Shown here piece after piece: positions 45,133 through 54,705 of a DNA stretch of 62,511 nt; the first letter of the stretch is position 1; each line of letters starts with the position of its first letter. Source of the stretch: Candidatus Kuenenia stuttgartensis (GTDB lineage: Bacteria > Planctomycetota > Planctomycetia > Planctomycetales > Planctomycetaceae); contig CAMDPK010000021.1 of NCBI GenBank assembly GCA_945904015.1, positions 1 to 62,511 of the forward strand, read 5' to 3'. A program made the translations under genes and the position numbers. The notes under the pieces were generated by a model. It did no database searches. It saw only the letters and a program-made list of their open reading frames with translations, and was not told where the DNA came from.

Positions 45133-46056
45133 TCACGCAGCTTTGTCCTGCCGAGTCGTCTGGCCGCACAGCCGGTCGCGATAGCCGGAGCGATTTTGCT
45201 CGACGAGTCGCGTCAGACCTTCGTTCAGGAGCGGCATCGCGCAGTCGTACTCGCTGCGGAATCGACGAGTTTGCAGAGACGTTTCGCCGCGTCCGAAGCC
45301 TGTCGGACGTGCGGCCAGTTCGCGGATCGTGCGTGTTGCCGGCGAACCGACTTCAAAGGCTGACGCCAATTGACGCGCGAATTGATGGGGGCTGACTCGT
45401 TCCGCTCCGGAGATGTGAAAGACGCCGGTCAATTCGTCGTCGAGCGCGGGTTCCAAATAGTCCGCCAGATCACTGGCGAGGATCGGCGTCGCGTGGCAGA
45501 TCGGATCGAGATCCAGTGGCTGGTTGTTTTCCATTCCCGACAGCAGGGTCTCCAGCCAACCTTTCGAGCCGGACGTGCTCCAACCGAAAGCATTCGTGCG
45601 GACGATCAGTGAATTGTCGCACGCTTCGCGGACGCGAGTCTCGACTTGGCGAATCTCCGTCGCCTCTGCACTCGGGCACGTCGCTGTGGAGGTCTCGTCG
45701 TGAAACATCCACGGGCCGGTGAACACGGCGTCCGAGGAGATCAAGGTGAAATGCCGTTTCTCTTGAGCTGTCGCGGTGGCCCATAACACGGCATCGGAAT
45801 TCTCAAAGGCTTTACCGGCCGGTTCCCAGAATGAACGTGCGGCGGTGCCGCAGAAGATCACATGGGTCGCTCGCGTTTGCTGCAAGCAGTGATGAATGGC
45901 GTCGGCGTTGCCGCGTTCGAGCGTCGCTCGTTCACAACCGGGCAAGCTGATGTTCGATCCTGCCGAGACTCCGACGACCCGTGTCTGTCCGCACAAACTT
46001 GCCGCCAAATTCGCACCGACCACGGACTCGACACCGACGATGAGAAACGTCTTCAC
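45133..46056 (-). CDS. RmlD-like NAD(P)-dependent sugar-nucleotide reductase/epimerase
   Basis: A 307-residue short-chain-dehydrogenase-fold protein of the RmlD/extended SDR type. It begins MKTFLIVGVESVVGANLAASL, a Gly-rich nucleotide-binding loop, and has THVIFCGTAA, FTLISSDAVFTGP (active-site Ser/Thr region) and VFHISGAERVSPHQFARQLA, the common C-terminal block of dTDP-4-dehydrorhamnose reductases. The YxxxK motif is not obvious. It is convergent with the rhomboid gene. The substrate is undetermined. Confidence 0.72.
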   Translation of the reverse strand: MKTFLIVGVESVVGANLAASLCGQTRVVGVSAGSNISLPGCERATLERGNADAIHHCLQQTRATHVIFCGTAARSFWEPAGKAFENSDAVLWATATAQEKRHFTLISSDAVFTGPWMFHDETSTATCPSAEATEIRQVETRVREACDNSLIVRTNAFGWSTSGSKGWLETLLSGMENNQPLDLDPICHATPILASDLADYLEPALDDELTGVFHISGAERVSPHQFARQLASAFEVGSPATRTIRELAARPTGFGRGETSLQTRRFRSEYDCAMPLLNEGLTRLVEQNRSGYRDRLCGQTTRQDKAA

Positions 46057-46418
46057 GCTCAGCCTCCCTGCACACGCGTGGAAATTTTCTTCAACGAGCG
46101 ACTGGTCACTCGGCCTCGCCGCCTAGCGAGTGCGCGGGTTATAGACCTGCCTCGCAAACCGCCACAACGGCAATTTCTGCGTGAACGTAGCCGCCTCGTT
46201 CCACGAGGCGGAGCAAACGGATCACGGCCCCCGACTCAAGGCAATCAGCATCGAAAGTATTTTCTCCCAGCTCCGCCTCGTGGAACGAGGCGGCTACGTT
46301 TGATGCCTCCGACCGGTGTCGTTCGCCTTGCCGCTGCTCTTCATCTCGGCATAGATTCTCGCCCCTTCCGGCCGAAGTTTGTTCGGCCGCAATTGTTTGG
46401 ATCGCAAGCGAGAGTTTC
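46057..46418. other. 362-nt divergent intergenic region
   Basis: It separates the RmlD-like gene from the MMPL transporter gene and holds the perfect inverted repeat at 46184-46300. Nothing else was recognised in it. Confidence 0.6.
46184..46300. repeat. REPIN-like inverted repeat with perfect 31-nt arms
   Basis: The arms 46184-46214 and 46270-46300 are exact inverted copies. Each has GTAG followed by the hairpin CCGCCTCG-TTCCA-CGAGGCGG. The loop is 55 nt. Confidence 0.92.
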
Positions 46419-49400
46419 ATGCCGGCTGATTCGCCCGACCGCCCCGCTGCCGCTTTCAGCGATTTTCTGCGGTCGTTCACGCGCGTCCTCACGGCTCGGC
46501 CGTGGATCTCCATTGTGCTGTTGGGCGCGGTCTGTATCGCCAGCACCGTTTACACCTCGCGGAACCTGAAATTCAAAAACGATCGCGGCGATCTGATCGA
46601 TCCGAACGCGGACTTTCAGAAACGCTGGCTGGAATACACCAAGAGCTTCGGCGAAGCCTCGGACATCGTGGTGGTGGTCGAGGGGCGTTCGGCGGAAGAC
46701 ATCATTCCTGTGCTCGACGATCTGGGCGAGCGGCTCATCGCCGACGATCAGCATTTTCAAAGCGTGTTCTTTCGCGTCGAGCATGACGCTCTGCGCCGCA
46801 AGGGGTTGCAGTTTCTGACACCTGCTCAATTGGAGATGTGCCTGGCGCAGCTCAATCAGATGCGGCCAGTGATTCAGGGGGACTACGATGAGATCAATCT
46901 CGAGCGGGTCATCGCTCAGTTGCTGCATCGACTGAACCTGTTGCGATTTTCGACGGCGGTGGCCGGCAGTGAACGGCCCCCGGAAGCTGGGCCGTCCAAC
47001 GAACAAATCATGCAGTTGATCAGTCAGCACGTCCTCTCCTTGGCAACCAGCATGACTGCCGCGCTGAAGAACCCGGATGATGTTCGCAATCCCTGGCCAC
47101 AACTGATCAAAATCGATGGCGACCTCGCGGACGCGGTGACGAAGCCGACCTACTTTCTGAACGAGCGTGGCACGCAGGGGTTTCTGCGTGTGGCTCCGGT
47201 CGTCGACAAAGCGGATTTCAACGGCGCAACGGCAGCCGTTCAGCGGATGCGCGACATCGCCGCCGACGTGCGGGCGGATCATCCGCACATCCGCATCGGA
47301 CTGACGGGCATCCCGGTCCTCGAAAACGATGAGATGGTCCGGTCGCAAAAGGACATGACGCTCTCCACGATCGTGTCGTTCGTGGGAGTCATCGTGCTGA
47401 TGCTGGCCGGGTTTCACGGAATCCGGCATCCGTTGATTGCGGCTGTGATGCTGACGGTGGGGATGATCCTGTCGTTTGCGTTCGCGACCGCCGCCGTCGG
47501 GCATCTCAATATTCTGTCGGCCTCGTTCGCGCCAATCCTGATGGGGCTGGGGTGCGATTACGCGATCATGTATCTGTCGCGGTATCTCGAACTGCGGCAC
47601 GAGGGACAGAATCTGGACGACGCGCTGGGCAACTCGTCGGCGTCCGTCGGAGCCAGCATTCTGACGGTCGCGATCGTGACCGCGTTGGCGTTTTACTGCG
47701 CGACCTTCACGAAGTTTTTGGGAGTCGTCGAGCTGGGGATCATCTCCACCGGCGGCATTATTCTGTGTGCGATCGCTTCGTTCTTCGCTTTGCCGCCGCT
47801 GGTTAAAGTCGTGGATCGCAACGTGCCGCTCGCCAAGCTGCCGACGCCGATTCAGGGCAACCTGCTGCGCTGGACGATTCGTCGGCATCCGTGGTGGGTC
47901 GCGATCGCGGGCCTGGGTTTCATGGGGTATCTCGGCAGTCTCGCGTTCGATTGGAATCACGGCCGGCCAAAATTTGCGATCAAGTACGACTACAACCTGC
48001 TGAACCTGCAAGCCAAAGGGGTTGATTCGGTTGATTGGCAGGACCGCATTTTTCGCGAGTCGAAGAACTCGCTGTTGTATGCCGTGTCGCTTGCCGATTC
48101 GCCGGAACGTGCTCGTGAGCTGAAGCGGCAATTTGAAGAGCTGCCGTCAGTGCGCAAGGTCGAAGAGCTGGCGACGCACTTGCCGTCGAGCTCGCCGAAG
48201 GAGACGAGCCTGCTGATCCAAGCGGTCCATTCGGAGGTCTCGCGGCTGGCCCCGGTGAAATACGAACCGCGAATCGTCAATCCCGAAGCTTTGGGGAAGT
48301 TGATCGAGCGGCTCTTTCAGAGTCTTTCTCGCAATGAAGAACTCTGGGCCAAAGAAGCGGCCGCCGCGCTCGATGAATTTCTGGATCGCTTCGAGGGCCT
48401 TCCCGTCGAGCGTCAGATGAAATTCTTGAACGAGTTTCAGGCGCGGATGAACTTCGCACTGCACGCTCAGTTGCAGGCGATGGCGGACGCCTCGAATCAT
48501 GAGCCGATCACGCTCGATGATTTTCCCAAGGAATTGGTTTCCAGATTCGTCAGCCCCGCGGGCGTGTGGCAGTTGCAGGTTTATCCCAAGAGCCAAGTCT
48601 GGGACATCGAACCGCTGCAAGAGTTCGTCGAAGACGTTCGCTCGGTGGACCCGAACGTCACGGGAACTCCGCTACAAAACTTCGAGGCATCGGGACAGAT
48701 CCGGCAAAGCTACCAAGACGCCGCGTCGTACGCCCTGGTGGCGATTTGGATCACGCTGATCATCGACCTGCTGGGTCGCCAACAAGCGATGCGCGTGCTC
48801 ATTCCTCCGGCGATTGTGATCGGAGTCGTGTGGGGCTTGGCCCGTTGGCTGCAAATGGACGTGAGTTGGACTCTGCTCGGCCTCGTGTACCTGGCAATGA
48901 CCGTGACCATCACTTGGTTGATCGATTCCGCCACGGTCGGGCACAGTCTACTGGCACTGCTGCCGTCGATTGGCGGCGCGGCGATCATGTTCGGCCTGAT
49001 GCGGTTGATGCACGTCGATCTCAATCCCGCCAACCTCATCGTGCTGCCGCTGCTGTTGGGATTGGGCATGGACGGCGGCGTTCACATGGTTCACGATTTT
49101 CGCTTGCAGACGAAACGCCGGTACCGCATCTCTCCGAGCATCATCAATTCGCTGGTACTCACCTCGACGACGACAATGGTCGGATTCGGGAGCATGCTTC
49201 TGGCGGCTCATCGCGGGCTGTACTCATTCGGTTTGGTCGTCACGCTCGGCGTGGCGAGCAGCGTTTTCATCGCGCTGGTGCCACTGCCTGCGATCCTCAC
49301 TCTGCTTGACCGCCGCCGCCGAGCCGGCGGCTTGGTTCGTCGTGCCCGACTGGCTTCCGTACCTTTGCGTCCGCTCGGCAATTCGCCACCCGCTGCGAAC

Positions 49401-49436
49401 GCCAGTGGCCACTCCTTTTCAATCCACGGAGCGTGA
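46419..49436 (+). CDS. MMPL/RND-type lipid transporter (HpnN-like)
   Basis: A 1005-residue RND-superfamily permease of the MMPL type. It has a first membrane segment (WISIVLLGAVCIASTVYTS), a large periplasmic domain (about 55-320), a membrane block with ILMGLGCDYAIMYLSRYLELR, a second periplasmic domain (about 510-770) and a final membrane block with LLLGLGMDGGVHMVHDFRLQ. The two GxDYAI/GMDGGVH motifs in paired segments are typical of MMPL proteins, which export hopanoids or other lipids. No hopanoid genes lie nearby, so the cargo is unknown. The start ATG at 46419 follows a short AGAG-type sequence. Confidence 0.87.
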   Translation: MPADSPDRPAAAFSDFLRSFTRVLTARPWISIVLLGAVCIASTVYTSRNLKFKNDRGDLIDPNADFQKRWLEYTKSFGEASDIVVVVEGRSAEDIIPVLDDLGERLIADDQHFQSVFFRVEHDALRRKGLQFLTPAQLEMCLAQLNQMRPVIQGDYDEINLERVIAQLLHRLNLLRFSTAVAGSERPPEAGPSNEQIMQLISQHVLSLATSMTAALKNPDDVRNPWPQLIKIDGDLADAVTKPTYFLNERGTQGFLRVAPVVDKADFNGATAAVQRMRDIAADVRADHPHIRIGLTGIPVLENDEMVRSQKDMTLSTIVSFVGVIVLMLAGFHGIRHPLIAAVMLTVGMILSFAFATAAVGHLNILSASFAPILMGLGCDYAIMYLSRYLELRHEGQNLDDALGNSSASVGASILTVAIVTALAFYCATFTKFLGVVELGIISTGGIILCAIASFFALPPLVKVVDRNVPLAKLPTPIQGNLLRWTIRRHPWWVAIAGLGFMGYLGSLAFDWNHGRPKFAIKYDYNLLNLQAKGVDSVDWQDRIFRESKNSLLYAVSLADSPERARELKRQFEELPSVRKVEELATHLPSSSPKETSLLIQAVHSEVSRLAPVKYEPRIVNPEALGKLIERLFQSLSRNEELWAKEAAAALDEFLDRFEGLPVERQMKFLNEFQARMNFALHAQLQAMADASNHEPITLDDFPKELVSRFVSPAGVWQLQVYPKSQVWDIEPLQEFVEDVRSVDPNVTGTPLQNFEASGQIRQSYQDAASYALVAIWITLIIDLLGRQQAMRVLIPPAIVIGVVWGLARWLQMDVSWTLLGLVYLAMTVTITWLIDSATVGHSLLALLPSIGGAAIMFGLMRLMHVDLNPANLIVLPLLLGLGMDGGVHMVHDFRLQTKRRYRISPSIINSLVLTSTTTMVGFGSMLLAAHRGLYSFGLVVTLGVASSVFIALVPLPAILTLLDRRRRAGGLVRRARLASVPLRPLGNSPPAANASGHSFSIHGA

Positions 49437-49441
49437 GGCCC

Positions 49442-49513
49442 GTAGGATGGGCACTCTTGCCCGTCCCTGTTTTCGCACTTTGTTCGGAGGACGGGCAAGA
49501 GTGCCCATCCTAC
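49442..49513. repeat. REPIN-like inverted repeat overlapping the ettA stop codon
   Basis: The arms 49442-49466 and 49489-49513 are exact 25-nt inverted copies. Each begins GTAG, followed by the hairpin GGGCA-CTCT-TGCCC. The TAG stop of ettA (49510-49512) lies in the right arm. Confidence 0.92.
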
Positions 49514-51183
49514 CGCGCCAGCGGCCGGTACTTGAGGCGGTGCGGCTGATCGGCGTCGGCTCCGAGCCGTTCGTGCCTCTGTTGCTCGTACATCTTGTAG
49601 TTCCCCTCGAACCAGTACGTCTGGCTGTCCCCCTCGAAGGCGAGGATGTGAGTCGCGATGCGGTCGAGGAACCAGCGGTCGTGGCTGGTCACAATCGCGC
49701 AGCCGCCGAAGTTCGAGAGTCCTTCTTCCAATGCTCGCAGCGTCTCGATGTCGAGATCGTTCGTCGGTTCGTCTAGCAGGATCACGTTGCCGCCGCGTCG
49801 CAACAGCTTCGCGAGATGCACTCGGTTCCGCTCGCCGCCAGAGAGCTGCTTGACCATCTTCTGCTGATCCGGGCCTTTGAAGTTGAACCGGCCGCAGTAG
49901 CTCCGAGCGTGAATCTTCATGCCTCCCACTTCGAGAATGTCGGCTCCACCGCTGATCTCTTCGTAGACCGTTTTGTCGCCGTCCAGTGAGTCGCGTGACT
50001 GATCGACGTAGGCCAGCTCCACCGCATTGCCGATCCGCAGTTCGCCGCTGTCCGGCTTTTCGGTCCCCATGATCATCTTGAAGAGCGTTGTCTTGCCGGC
50101 TCCGTTCGGCCCGATCACACCGACGATGCCGCCGCGCGGGAGGTTGAATTCCATGTTCTCGAACAGCAGCCGGTCGCCGAAGCTCTTGGTCAGCTTTTCC
50201 GCGCGGATGACCAAATCGCCGAGCTGCTTGCCGGACGGAATCTGGAACTGAGCCGTGTCATCGGCACCGTTGTACTGCTGAGTTCGCAGCTCTTCGTAGC
50301 GTTGCAAGCGAGCCTTGTTCTTCGTCGCCTGAGCCTTCGGCGACATGCGGACCCATTCCAGTTCGCGAGCCAATTCCTTCTGCCGCTTCGACTCTTTGTT
50401 CTCTTCGACCTTCATCCGCGCGTACTTCTGTTCGAGCCACGACGAGTAATTTCCCTCGAACGGCATCCCCTTGCCGCGGTCCAATTCCAAAATCCACTGC
50501 GCGACGTTGTCGAGGAAATACCGATCATGCGTCACCGCGACGACCGTCCCCGCGAAGTGTTCGAGAAACCGCTCCAGCCACGCGACCGATTCGGCATCCA
50601 GATGGTTCGTCGGCTCGTCGAGCAACAGCAGATCCGGGTTCTGCAACAGAATGTGACACAACGACACGCGCCGCTTCTCGCCGCCGGAGAGCGTCGTGAT
50701 CTCGGCCTCATCGGGAGGCAGTCGCATCGCGTCCTTCGCGACATCCAGCGTGCGGTCCAACTCCCACAAGTTGTCGTGGTCGATCTTGTCCTGGCACTTG
50801 GATTGTTCCGCCAACACCTTGTCCATCTCGTCCGCCTCAAGCGGCTCGCCCAATTTCATGTTGAGTTCGTTGTACCGCTCAAGGAGTGCGTGCGAATCGG
50901 CGACCGCGTCGTTGATGCACTCACCGACGGTTTTGTACTTGTCGAGCTTTGGCTCCTGCGCGAAGTACCCAATCTTGATCCCCTTGGCCGGCCGGACTTC
51001 CCCCATAAAGTCCTTGTCCTCACCCGCCATGATTCGCAACAGCGTGCTCTTGCCCGACCCGTTATTGCCGAGCACGCCAATCTTGGCTCCCGGATAAAAC
51101 GCCAACCAAATGTCGCTGAGGACAACCTTCTCCTCATACAAACGAGTCAGCGCTTCGATCGTAAAAATGTAGTTATCGGCCAT
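49510..51183 (-). CDS. ettA: Energy-dependent translational throttle protein EttA (ABC-F)
   Basis: A 557-residue ABC-F ATPase that binds the ribosomal E site and gates the first peptide bond. Two ATP-binding cassettes are visible: Walker [10 protein letters not shown] (39-47) and GPNGAGKTT, signatures LSGGEKRR and LSGGERNR, and Walker [13 protein letters not shown] and [12 protein letters not shown]. The linker ([37 protein letters not shown]) is the P-site tRNA interaction motif, and the arm in ABC1 ([15 protein letters not shown]...) is typical of EttA. ATG 51183 ([12 protein letters not shown]) matches the family. The stop codon lies in a palindromic element. Confidence 0.95.
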   Translation of the reverse strand: MADNYIFTIEALTRLYEEKVVLSDIWLAFYPGAKIGVLGNNGSGKSTLLRIMAGEDKDFMGEVRPAKGIKIGYFAQEPKLDKYKTVGECINDAVADSHALLERYNELNMKLGEPLEADEMDKVLAEQSKCQDKIDHDNLWELDRTLDVAKDAMRLPPDEAEITTLSGGEKRRVSLCHILLQNPDLLLLDEPTNHLDAESVAWLERFLEHFAGTVVAVTHDRYFLDNVAQWILELDRGKGMPFEGNYSSWLEQKYARMKVEENKESKRQKELARELEWVRMSPKAQATKNKARLQRYEELRTQQYNGADDTAQFQIPSGKQLGDLVIRAEKLTKSFGDRLLFENMEFNLPRGGIVGVIGPNGAGKTTLFKMIMGTEKPDSGELRIGNAVELAYVDQSRDSLDGDKTVYEEISGGADILEVGGMKIHARSYCGRFNFKGPDQQKMVKQLSGGERNRVHLAKLLRRGGNVILLDEPTNDLDIETLRALEEGLSNFGGCAIVTSHDRWFLDRIATHILAFEGDSQTYWFEGNYKMYEQQRHERLGADADQPHRLKYRPLAR

Positions 51184-51311
51184 TGCTGCTATTGAAACTC
51201 CGACAGTGGAAAAAACGATTCCCGCAACGAGGGACCGAGGCCAAACGACGTCGGCCCCGCGCGGCCCAGTAGTGTGATCGCTGCGACAAATGTTGCAATG
51301 CCGCTGCTTCG

Positions 51312-51367
51312 CGTGGGGCACGTTTTCAACGTGCCCGCCTCCGAGCACGTTGAAAACGTGCTCCACG
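51312..51367. repeat. REPIN-like inverted repeat between ettA and cdsA
   Basis: The arms 51312-51334 and 51345-51367 match at 22 of 23 positions. Each is GTGG followed by the hairpin GCACGTT-TTC-AACGTGC. It ends five bases before the stop of cdsA. Confidence 0.88.
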
Positions 51368-51372
51368 GAACC

Positions 51373-52320
51373 TCACAGCAGCAGGTTCCACAGGACATAG
51401 GCCACCGGTCCTGCCAGCAAAAGACTGTCCATCAAATCCAATAGCCCGCCGAATCCAGGCAATAGTGTCGGAGCGTCTTTGACGCCGACATCTCGCTTGA
51501 TGAGGGATTCCGCGAGATCGCCCATCAACCCCGCGAAACCGACCACGACTCCAAACACTGCCGCCGACACGACGCTCCACGCTGGCCAACGAGTCGAAAT
51601 CATAGGCCCCAACCAACACAGCCACGCCACTGAACACAACCCCGCAGTCGCGAGATGTCCGACGCCACCCGCCCAGGTTTTTCCAGGGCTAAGTCGCGGA
51701 GTCATCTTCGGCCCACCGATCAATCGGCCAAACGTGTAGGCTCCGACGTCTCCCATTTTCGTGGCGATCACCAAGGCGGCGAGCGCGAAGTAACCAATGT
51801 TGACGACGTCATCCGGTGGGTGCGCGGTCCATCGCAACTGAACGGTCAGCGCCAACAAGACTCCGACATACGCGACAACAAACAACTCGACCCCCAGAGT
51901 TGCCAGTTGCCGTCCCGGTTGTGGAGTGCTGACGTCTCGATCAACAGGAGGCTCAAAGTAAGAGAACCGCATGACTGCGTTGAAGAGCATGACGACGATG
52001 ACAACTCCACCGGCTGGGAGCAGGAAGAGATGATTGGTGAAGAGCGGCTGCGTCCATTGCTGCCAGGCAATTCGCCAACGTAAGGCAGGACACCACGCTG
52101 TCAGGATCATCAGCCACGATCCGAGCAAGCACAGGACAAGATTCGGTCGAAAGCCGGCGCTGCGAGCCAAGATCACCAATTCCCAAACGCATCGAGCGGC
52201 AACCACCATCACGAGGGCCAGCAAGACTGGAGCACTCGGCCCCAGAAAGTCGTCCAACGCGAACAACGCGATCGTTCCTGGGATCAGCAGCGCGGACATC
52301 AGTAGGCGGTGTTTCAACAT
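51373..52320 (-). CDS. cdsA: Phosphatidate cytidylyltransferase
   Basis: A 315-residue membrane enzyme that makes CDP-diacylglycerol from phosphatidate and CTP. The signature SLIKRDVGVKDAPTLLPGFGGLLDLMDSLL matches the family pattern S-x3-K-R-x4-K-D...PGHGGxxDRxD, with His to Phe and Arg to Leu changes. It has seven or eight hydrophobic segments. It follows uppS by six bases, a common uppS-cdsA pair in envelope lipid synthesis. Confidence 0.92.
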   Translation of the reverse strand: MLKHRLLMSALLIPGTIALFALDDFLGPSAPVLLALVMVVAARCVWELVILARSAGFRPNLVLCLLGSWLMILTAWCPALRWRIAWQQWTQPLFTNHLFLLPAGGVVIVVMLFNAVMRFSYFEPPVDRDVSTPQPGRQLATLGVELFVVAYVGVLLALTVQLRWTAHPPDDVVNIGYFALAALVIATKMGDVGAYTFGRLIGGPKMTPRLSPGKTWAGGVGHLATAGLCSVAWLCWLGPMISTRWPAWSVVSAAVFGVVVGFAGLMGDLAESLIKRDVGVKDAPTLLPGFGGLLDLMDSLLLAGPVAYVLWNLLL

Positions 52321-52326
52321 GTCCGC

Positions 52327-53097
52327 TTACCTCGACAATCCGCCGAAGCTTCGTTCGCGATTCGCATAGTCGCGCAGGGCGTCGTGCAAATCGGTGGGAC
52401 GAAACTCCGGCCAACATTTGGACGTGACCCAGAACTCAGCGTAGCTGGCTTGCCACAACAAGTAGTTGCTCATCCGCATCTCGCCCGCCGTGCGGATCAC
52501 CAAATCGGGATCGGGCATCCCGGCGGTGTCGAGATGTTCGGCGATCTTCTCTTCGTCGATCGCGTCCACAGTCAGCGAACCATCGTGCAGTCGTGTCGCG
52601 ATGCGGCGAAAGGCATCGACCAGTTCTTGACGGCCGCCGTAGTTCACCGCGAGGCACAATCGAGTGCCACGATTGTTGCGGCTGATTTCCACCGTCTTGG
52701 CGACTTCGCGCAACACACCGGCGGACAAGCCTTCGCGGCGGCCGATCACCGCGAATCGCAAATCTTGTCGCATGATTTCAGACCGTTCTTCGACGAGATA
52801 CTGTTCCAACAGCCGCATCAGCATGTCGAGTTCACGTTGCGGACGTTTCCAATTCTCACTCGACAGGCAATACAGCGTGAGTTGTTCGATGCCAAGTTCC
52901 GCGCATTCTTCAATCGTCTCGCGGACGGAGCGAACCCCGCGACGGTGGCCTTCGATCCGTGGGAATCCGCGTGCTTTCGCCCAGCGGCCGTTGCCGTCCA
53001 TGATGATCGCGATGTGCCTCGGCAATTTCTCGGCCGAAAGGCCCAAGTCGCTCAATCGTCGAGCCGCTTTGATCGCATCGAAAGGCACGGCGTTCAT
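52327..53097 (-). CDS. uppS: Isoprenyl (undecaprenyl) diphosphate synthase
   Basis: A 256-residue cis-prenyltransferase that extends farnesyl diphosphate with isopentenyl diphosphate to make the lipid carrier for cell wall and envelope sugars. The catalytic Asp (D34) lies in IIMDGNGRWAKARG, followed by GHRRGVRSVRE, LTLYCLSSENWKRP and the C-terminal RTAGEMRMSNYLLWQASYAEFW. All blocks are intact. It is upstream of cdsA. Confidence 0.95.
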   Translation of the reverse strand: MNAVPFDAIKAARRLSDLGLSAEKLPRHIAIIMDGNGRWAKARGFPRIEGHRRGVRSVRETIEECAELGIEQLTLYCLSSENWKRPQRELDMLMRLLEQYLVEERSEIMRQDLRFAVIGRREGLSAGVLREVAKTVEISRNNRGTRLCLAVNYGGRQELVDAFRRIATRLHDGSLTVDAIDEEKIAEHLDTAGMPDPDLVIRTAGEMRMSNYLLWQASYAEFWVTSKCWPEFRPTDLHDALRDYANRERSFGGLSR

Positions 53098-53123
53098 CGC
53101 CTCCTGAGCCAGAATGATTCATG

Positions 53124-53179
53124 AGCCGCAGGGCGCTAGCCCCGGTTACGCGGAAACCGGACGCTAGCGCGTTCCGGCT
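53124..53179. repeat. REPIN-like inverted repeat upstream of uppS
   Basis: The left arm 53124-53147 (AGCCGCAGGGCGCTAGCCCC...) and right arm 53155-53179 pair over most of their length with a few differences. The arms contain GGCGCTAGCC-type palindromes. It lies between csrA and uppS. Confidence 0.7.
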
Positions 53180-53210
53180 GATCGAATTCGTGGCCCATGG
53201 ACAACCCAGG

Positions 53211-53444
53211 TCAGAGGGCGGAGGCCGGAACCAGCGGCTCGACGACTGGCTGCGTGGCTTCCGACTCGGCGAGCATGCCGCCATCTCCATCGCCGAAGTA
53301 CACCATTTCTTCTCGGTAGTACGGAGCCTGATTTGGTGTTTCAATTCCCAGTCGCACGCGGTTGTGCTGAATCTCCAAAACTGTCACTCGAACGTTGCCA
53401 TCAATCACCAATCCCTCGTTGACACTGCGGGAGATGATCTGCAT
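53211..53444 (-). CDS. csrA: Carbon storage regulator CsrA
   Basis: A 77-residue RNA-binding regulator, a dimer that binds GGA motifs in 5' leaders and controls translation and stability. It shows IISRSVNEGLVIDGNVRVTVLEIQHNRVRLGIETPNQAPYYREEM; the RNA-contacting Arg and Leu of the first strand and VRLGIxAP block are kept. The C-terminal tail is about 20 residues longer than in E. coli. The start ATG 53444 follows AGGGGAA. Confidence 0.93.
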   Translation of the reverse strand: MQIISRSVNEGLVIDGNVRVTVLEIQHNRVRLGIETPNQAPYYREEMVYFGDGDGGMLAESEATQPVVEPLVPASAL

Positions 53445-53587
53445 ATCGAATTCCCCTGAGAAACGTTGGAGGAGAGAAAAGAAAGACAAGATCACGTGAA
53501 GCGCGGCGGCATTCTGACTTCGCCATCACGACAGAGCAAGCGGCCAACATCACGAAAAAAAACTTTGCCGAGAGCGCATTTGAAATC

Positions 53588-53609
53588 TTGACAGATCGAG
53601 TTCACTCGA
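53588..53609 (+). promoter_or_regulatory. Candidate operator dyad by a TTGACA box upstream of the 2-hydroxyacid dehydrogenase gene
   Basis: TTGACA (53588-53593) is followed by the dyad TCGAGT-TC-ACTCGA (53596-53609). No good -10 box lies at the right distance, so the promoter reading is weak. Confidence 0.3.
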
Positions 53610-53652
53610 CACGTTTCCGTTTCGATCAATCACTTTTTGTGGAGCACGTTCG

Positions 53653-54705
53653 GTGTCCGAACACAAGCCAACAGCCAACATGACCAGCCCTTCACCACGG
53701 CGACTCAAGCTGATCATCTCTCCGGCAATCGATGACCACCGATTGCAACGCCTGCGCGAGATCAGCGATTTGCTGGAGATCATCAATTGCTACGACCTCT
53801 CGGAAGCTCGTGAGGCGATTTGCTTCGCGGACGGATTCTTCGGGAAACTGACCCCCGACCTGCTCGCGAATGCTCGGCAACTGCGCTGGGTTCAGTCTCC
53901 GACGGCGAGCCTCGAACACTATCTCTTCCCCGAATTGATCGAACATCCGTGCGTGTTGACGAATATGCGGGGACTCTTCTCCGACGTGATCGCCGATCAT
54001 GTGTTTGGTCTCGTGCTGTGCTTTGCCAGGCATTTGCACACGTACATTCGTCGGCAATTGCGAGCCGAATGGGCTCCCGTCGGCGGCGAATCGGAGCGGT
54101 CTGGATTCAGTCATGGACCGGCAGAGGTCTCGGAGATCGACCGGCGACATCAGCACCTCGCCGATTGCACGTTGGGAGTCGTCGGAGCCGGCGAGATCGG
54201 CCGTGAGACTCTGCGCCGCGCCGCCGCGTTTGGCATGCGACGGCTGGCGGTCGATCCGCTCTGCCGCAGCGTGCTCGGTGTGCTCGACGACGTCTGGCCC
54301 ACCGCTCGTTTGAACGACCTGCTGGCGGAATCGGATTACGTGGTGATCGCCGCGCCGCACACTCCGGAAACTACAAAACTGTTCCGCACGCCGCGTTTCG
54401 AGGCCATGAAACCATCGGCGGTTCTGATCAACATCGGACGCGGTGCAATCGTCGATCTGGCCGACCTGACCGCCGCGTTGCAAAACGGTTTGATCGCCGG
54501 CGCTGGCTTGGACGTCTTCGAGACCGAACCTCTGCCCGCCGAACATCCGCTGTGGCGGATGGACAACGTCATCATCACACCGCACGTCGCCGGTGCCTCG
54601 CCACGCATTGCCGAGCGTCACTTGGCCACGCTGCTGGAAAACGTCCGTCGCTTCGTGGCGGGTGACGCGCTACTCAATGTCGTGGACAAGCGCAAGTGGT
54701 TCTGA
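53653..54705 (+). CDS. D-isomer-specific 2-hydroxyacid dehydrogenase
   Basis: A 350-residue NAD-dependent dehydrogenase that reduces 2-oxo acids to D-2-hydroxy acids or the reverse. The NAD motif is GVVGAGEIGRETLRRAA. Catalytic residues by family pattern are Arg in LINIGRGAIVD, Glu in ETEPLP and His in ITPHVAGASPRIAERH. GTG 53653 has GGAG upstream; ATG 53680 is an alternative. It is divergent from csrA. The substrate is not visible. Confidence 0.88.
   Translation: MSEHKPTANMTSPSPRRLKLIISPAIDDHRLQRLREISDLLEIINCYDLSEAREAICFADGFFGKLTPDLLANARQLRWVQSPTASLEHYLFPELIEHPCVLTNMRGLFSDVIADHVFGLVLCFARHLHTYIRRQLRAEWAPVGGESERSGFSHGPAEVSEIDRRHQHLADCTLGVVGAGEIGRETLRRAAAFGMRRLAVDPLCRSVLGVLDDVWPTARLNDLLAESDYVVIAAPHTPETTKLFRTPRFEAMKPSAVLINIGRGAIVDLADLTAALQNGLIAGAGLDVFETEPLPAEHPLWRMDNVIITPHVAGASPRIAERHLATLLENVRRFVAGDALLNVVDKRKWF

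Noticed and set aside
46341..48131. 596-residue open frame opposite the MMPL transporter gene
   Set aside because: His/Arg/Asp-rich composition typical of antisense translation; the MMPL frame has membrane segments and motifs.
49442..49513. Bidirectional terminator between the MMPL gene and ettA
   Set aside because: The hairpin lacks a T-run on either side and matches the REPIN-like plan instead; a role in termination is still possible.
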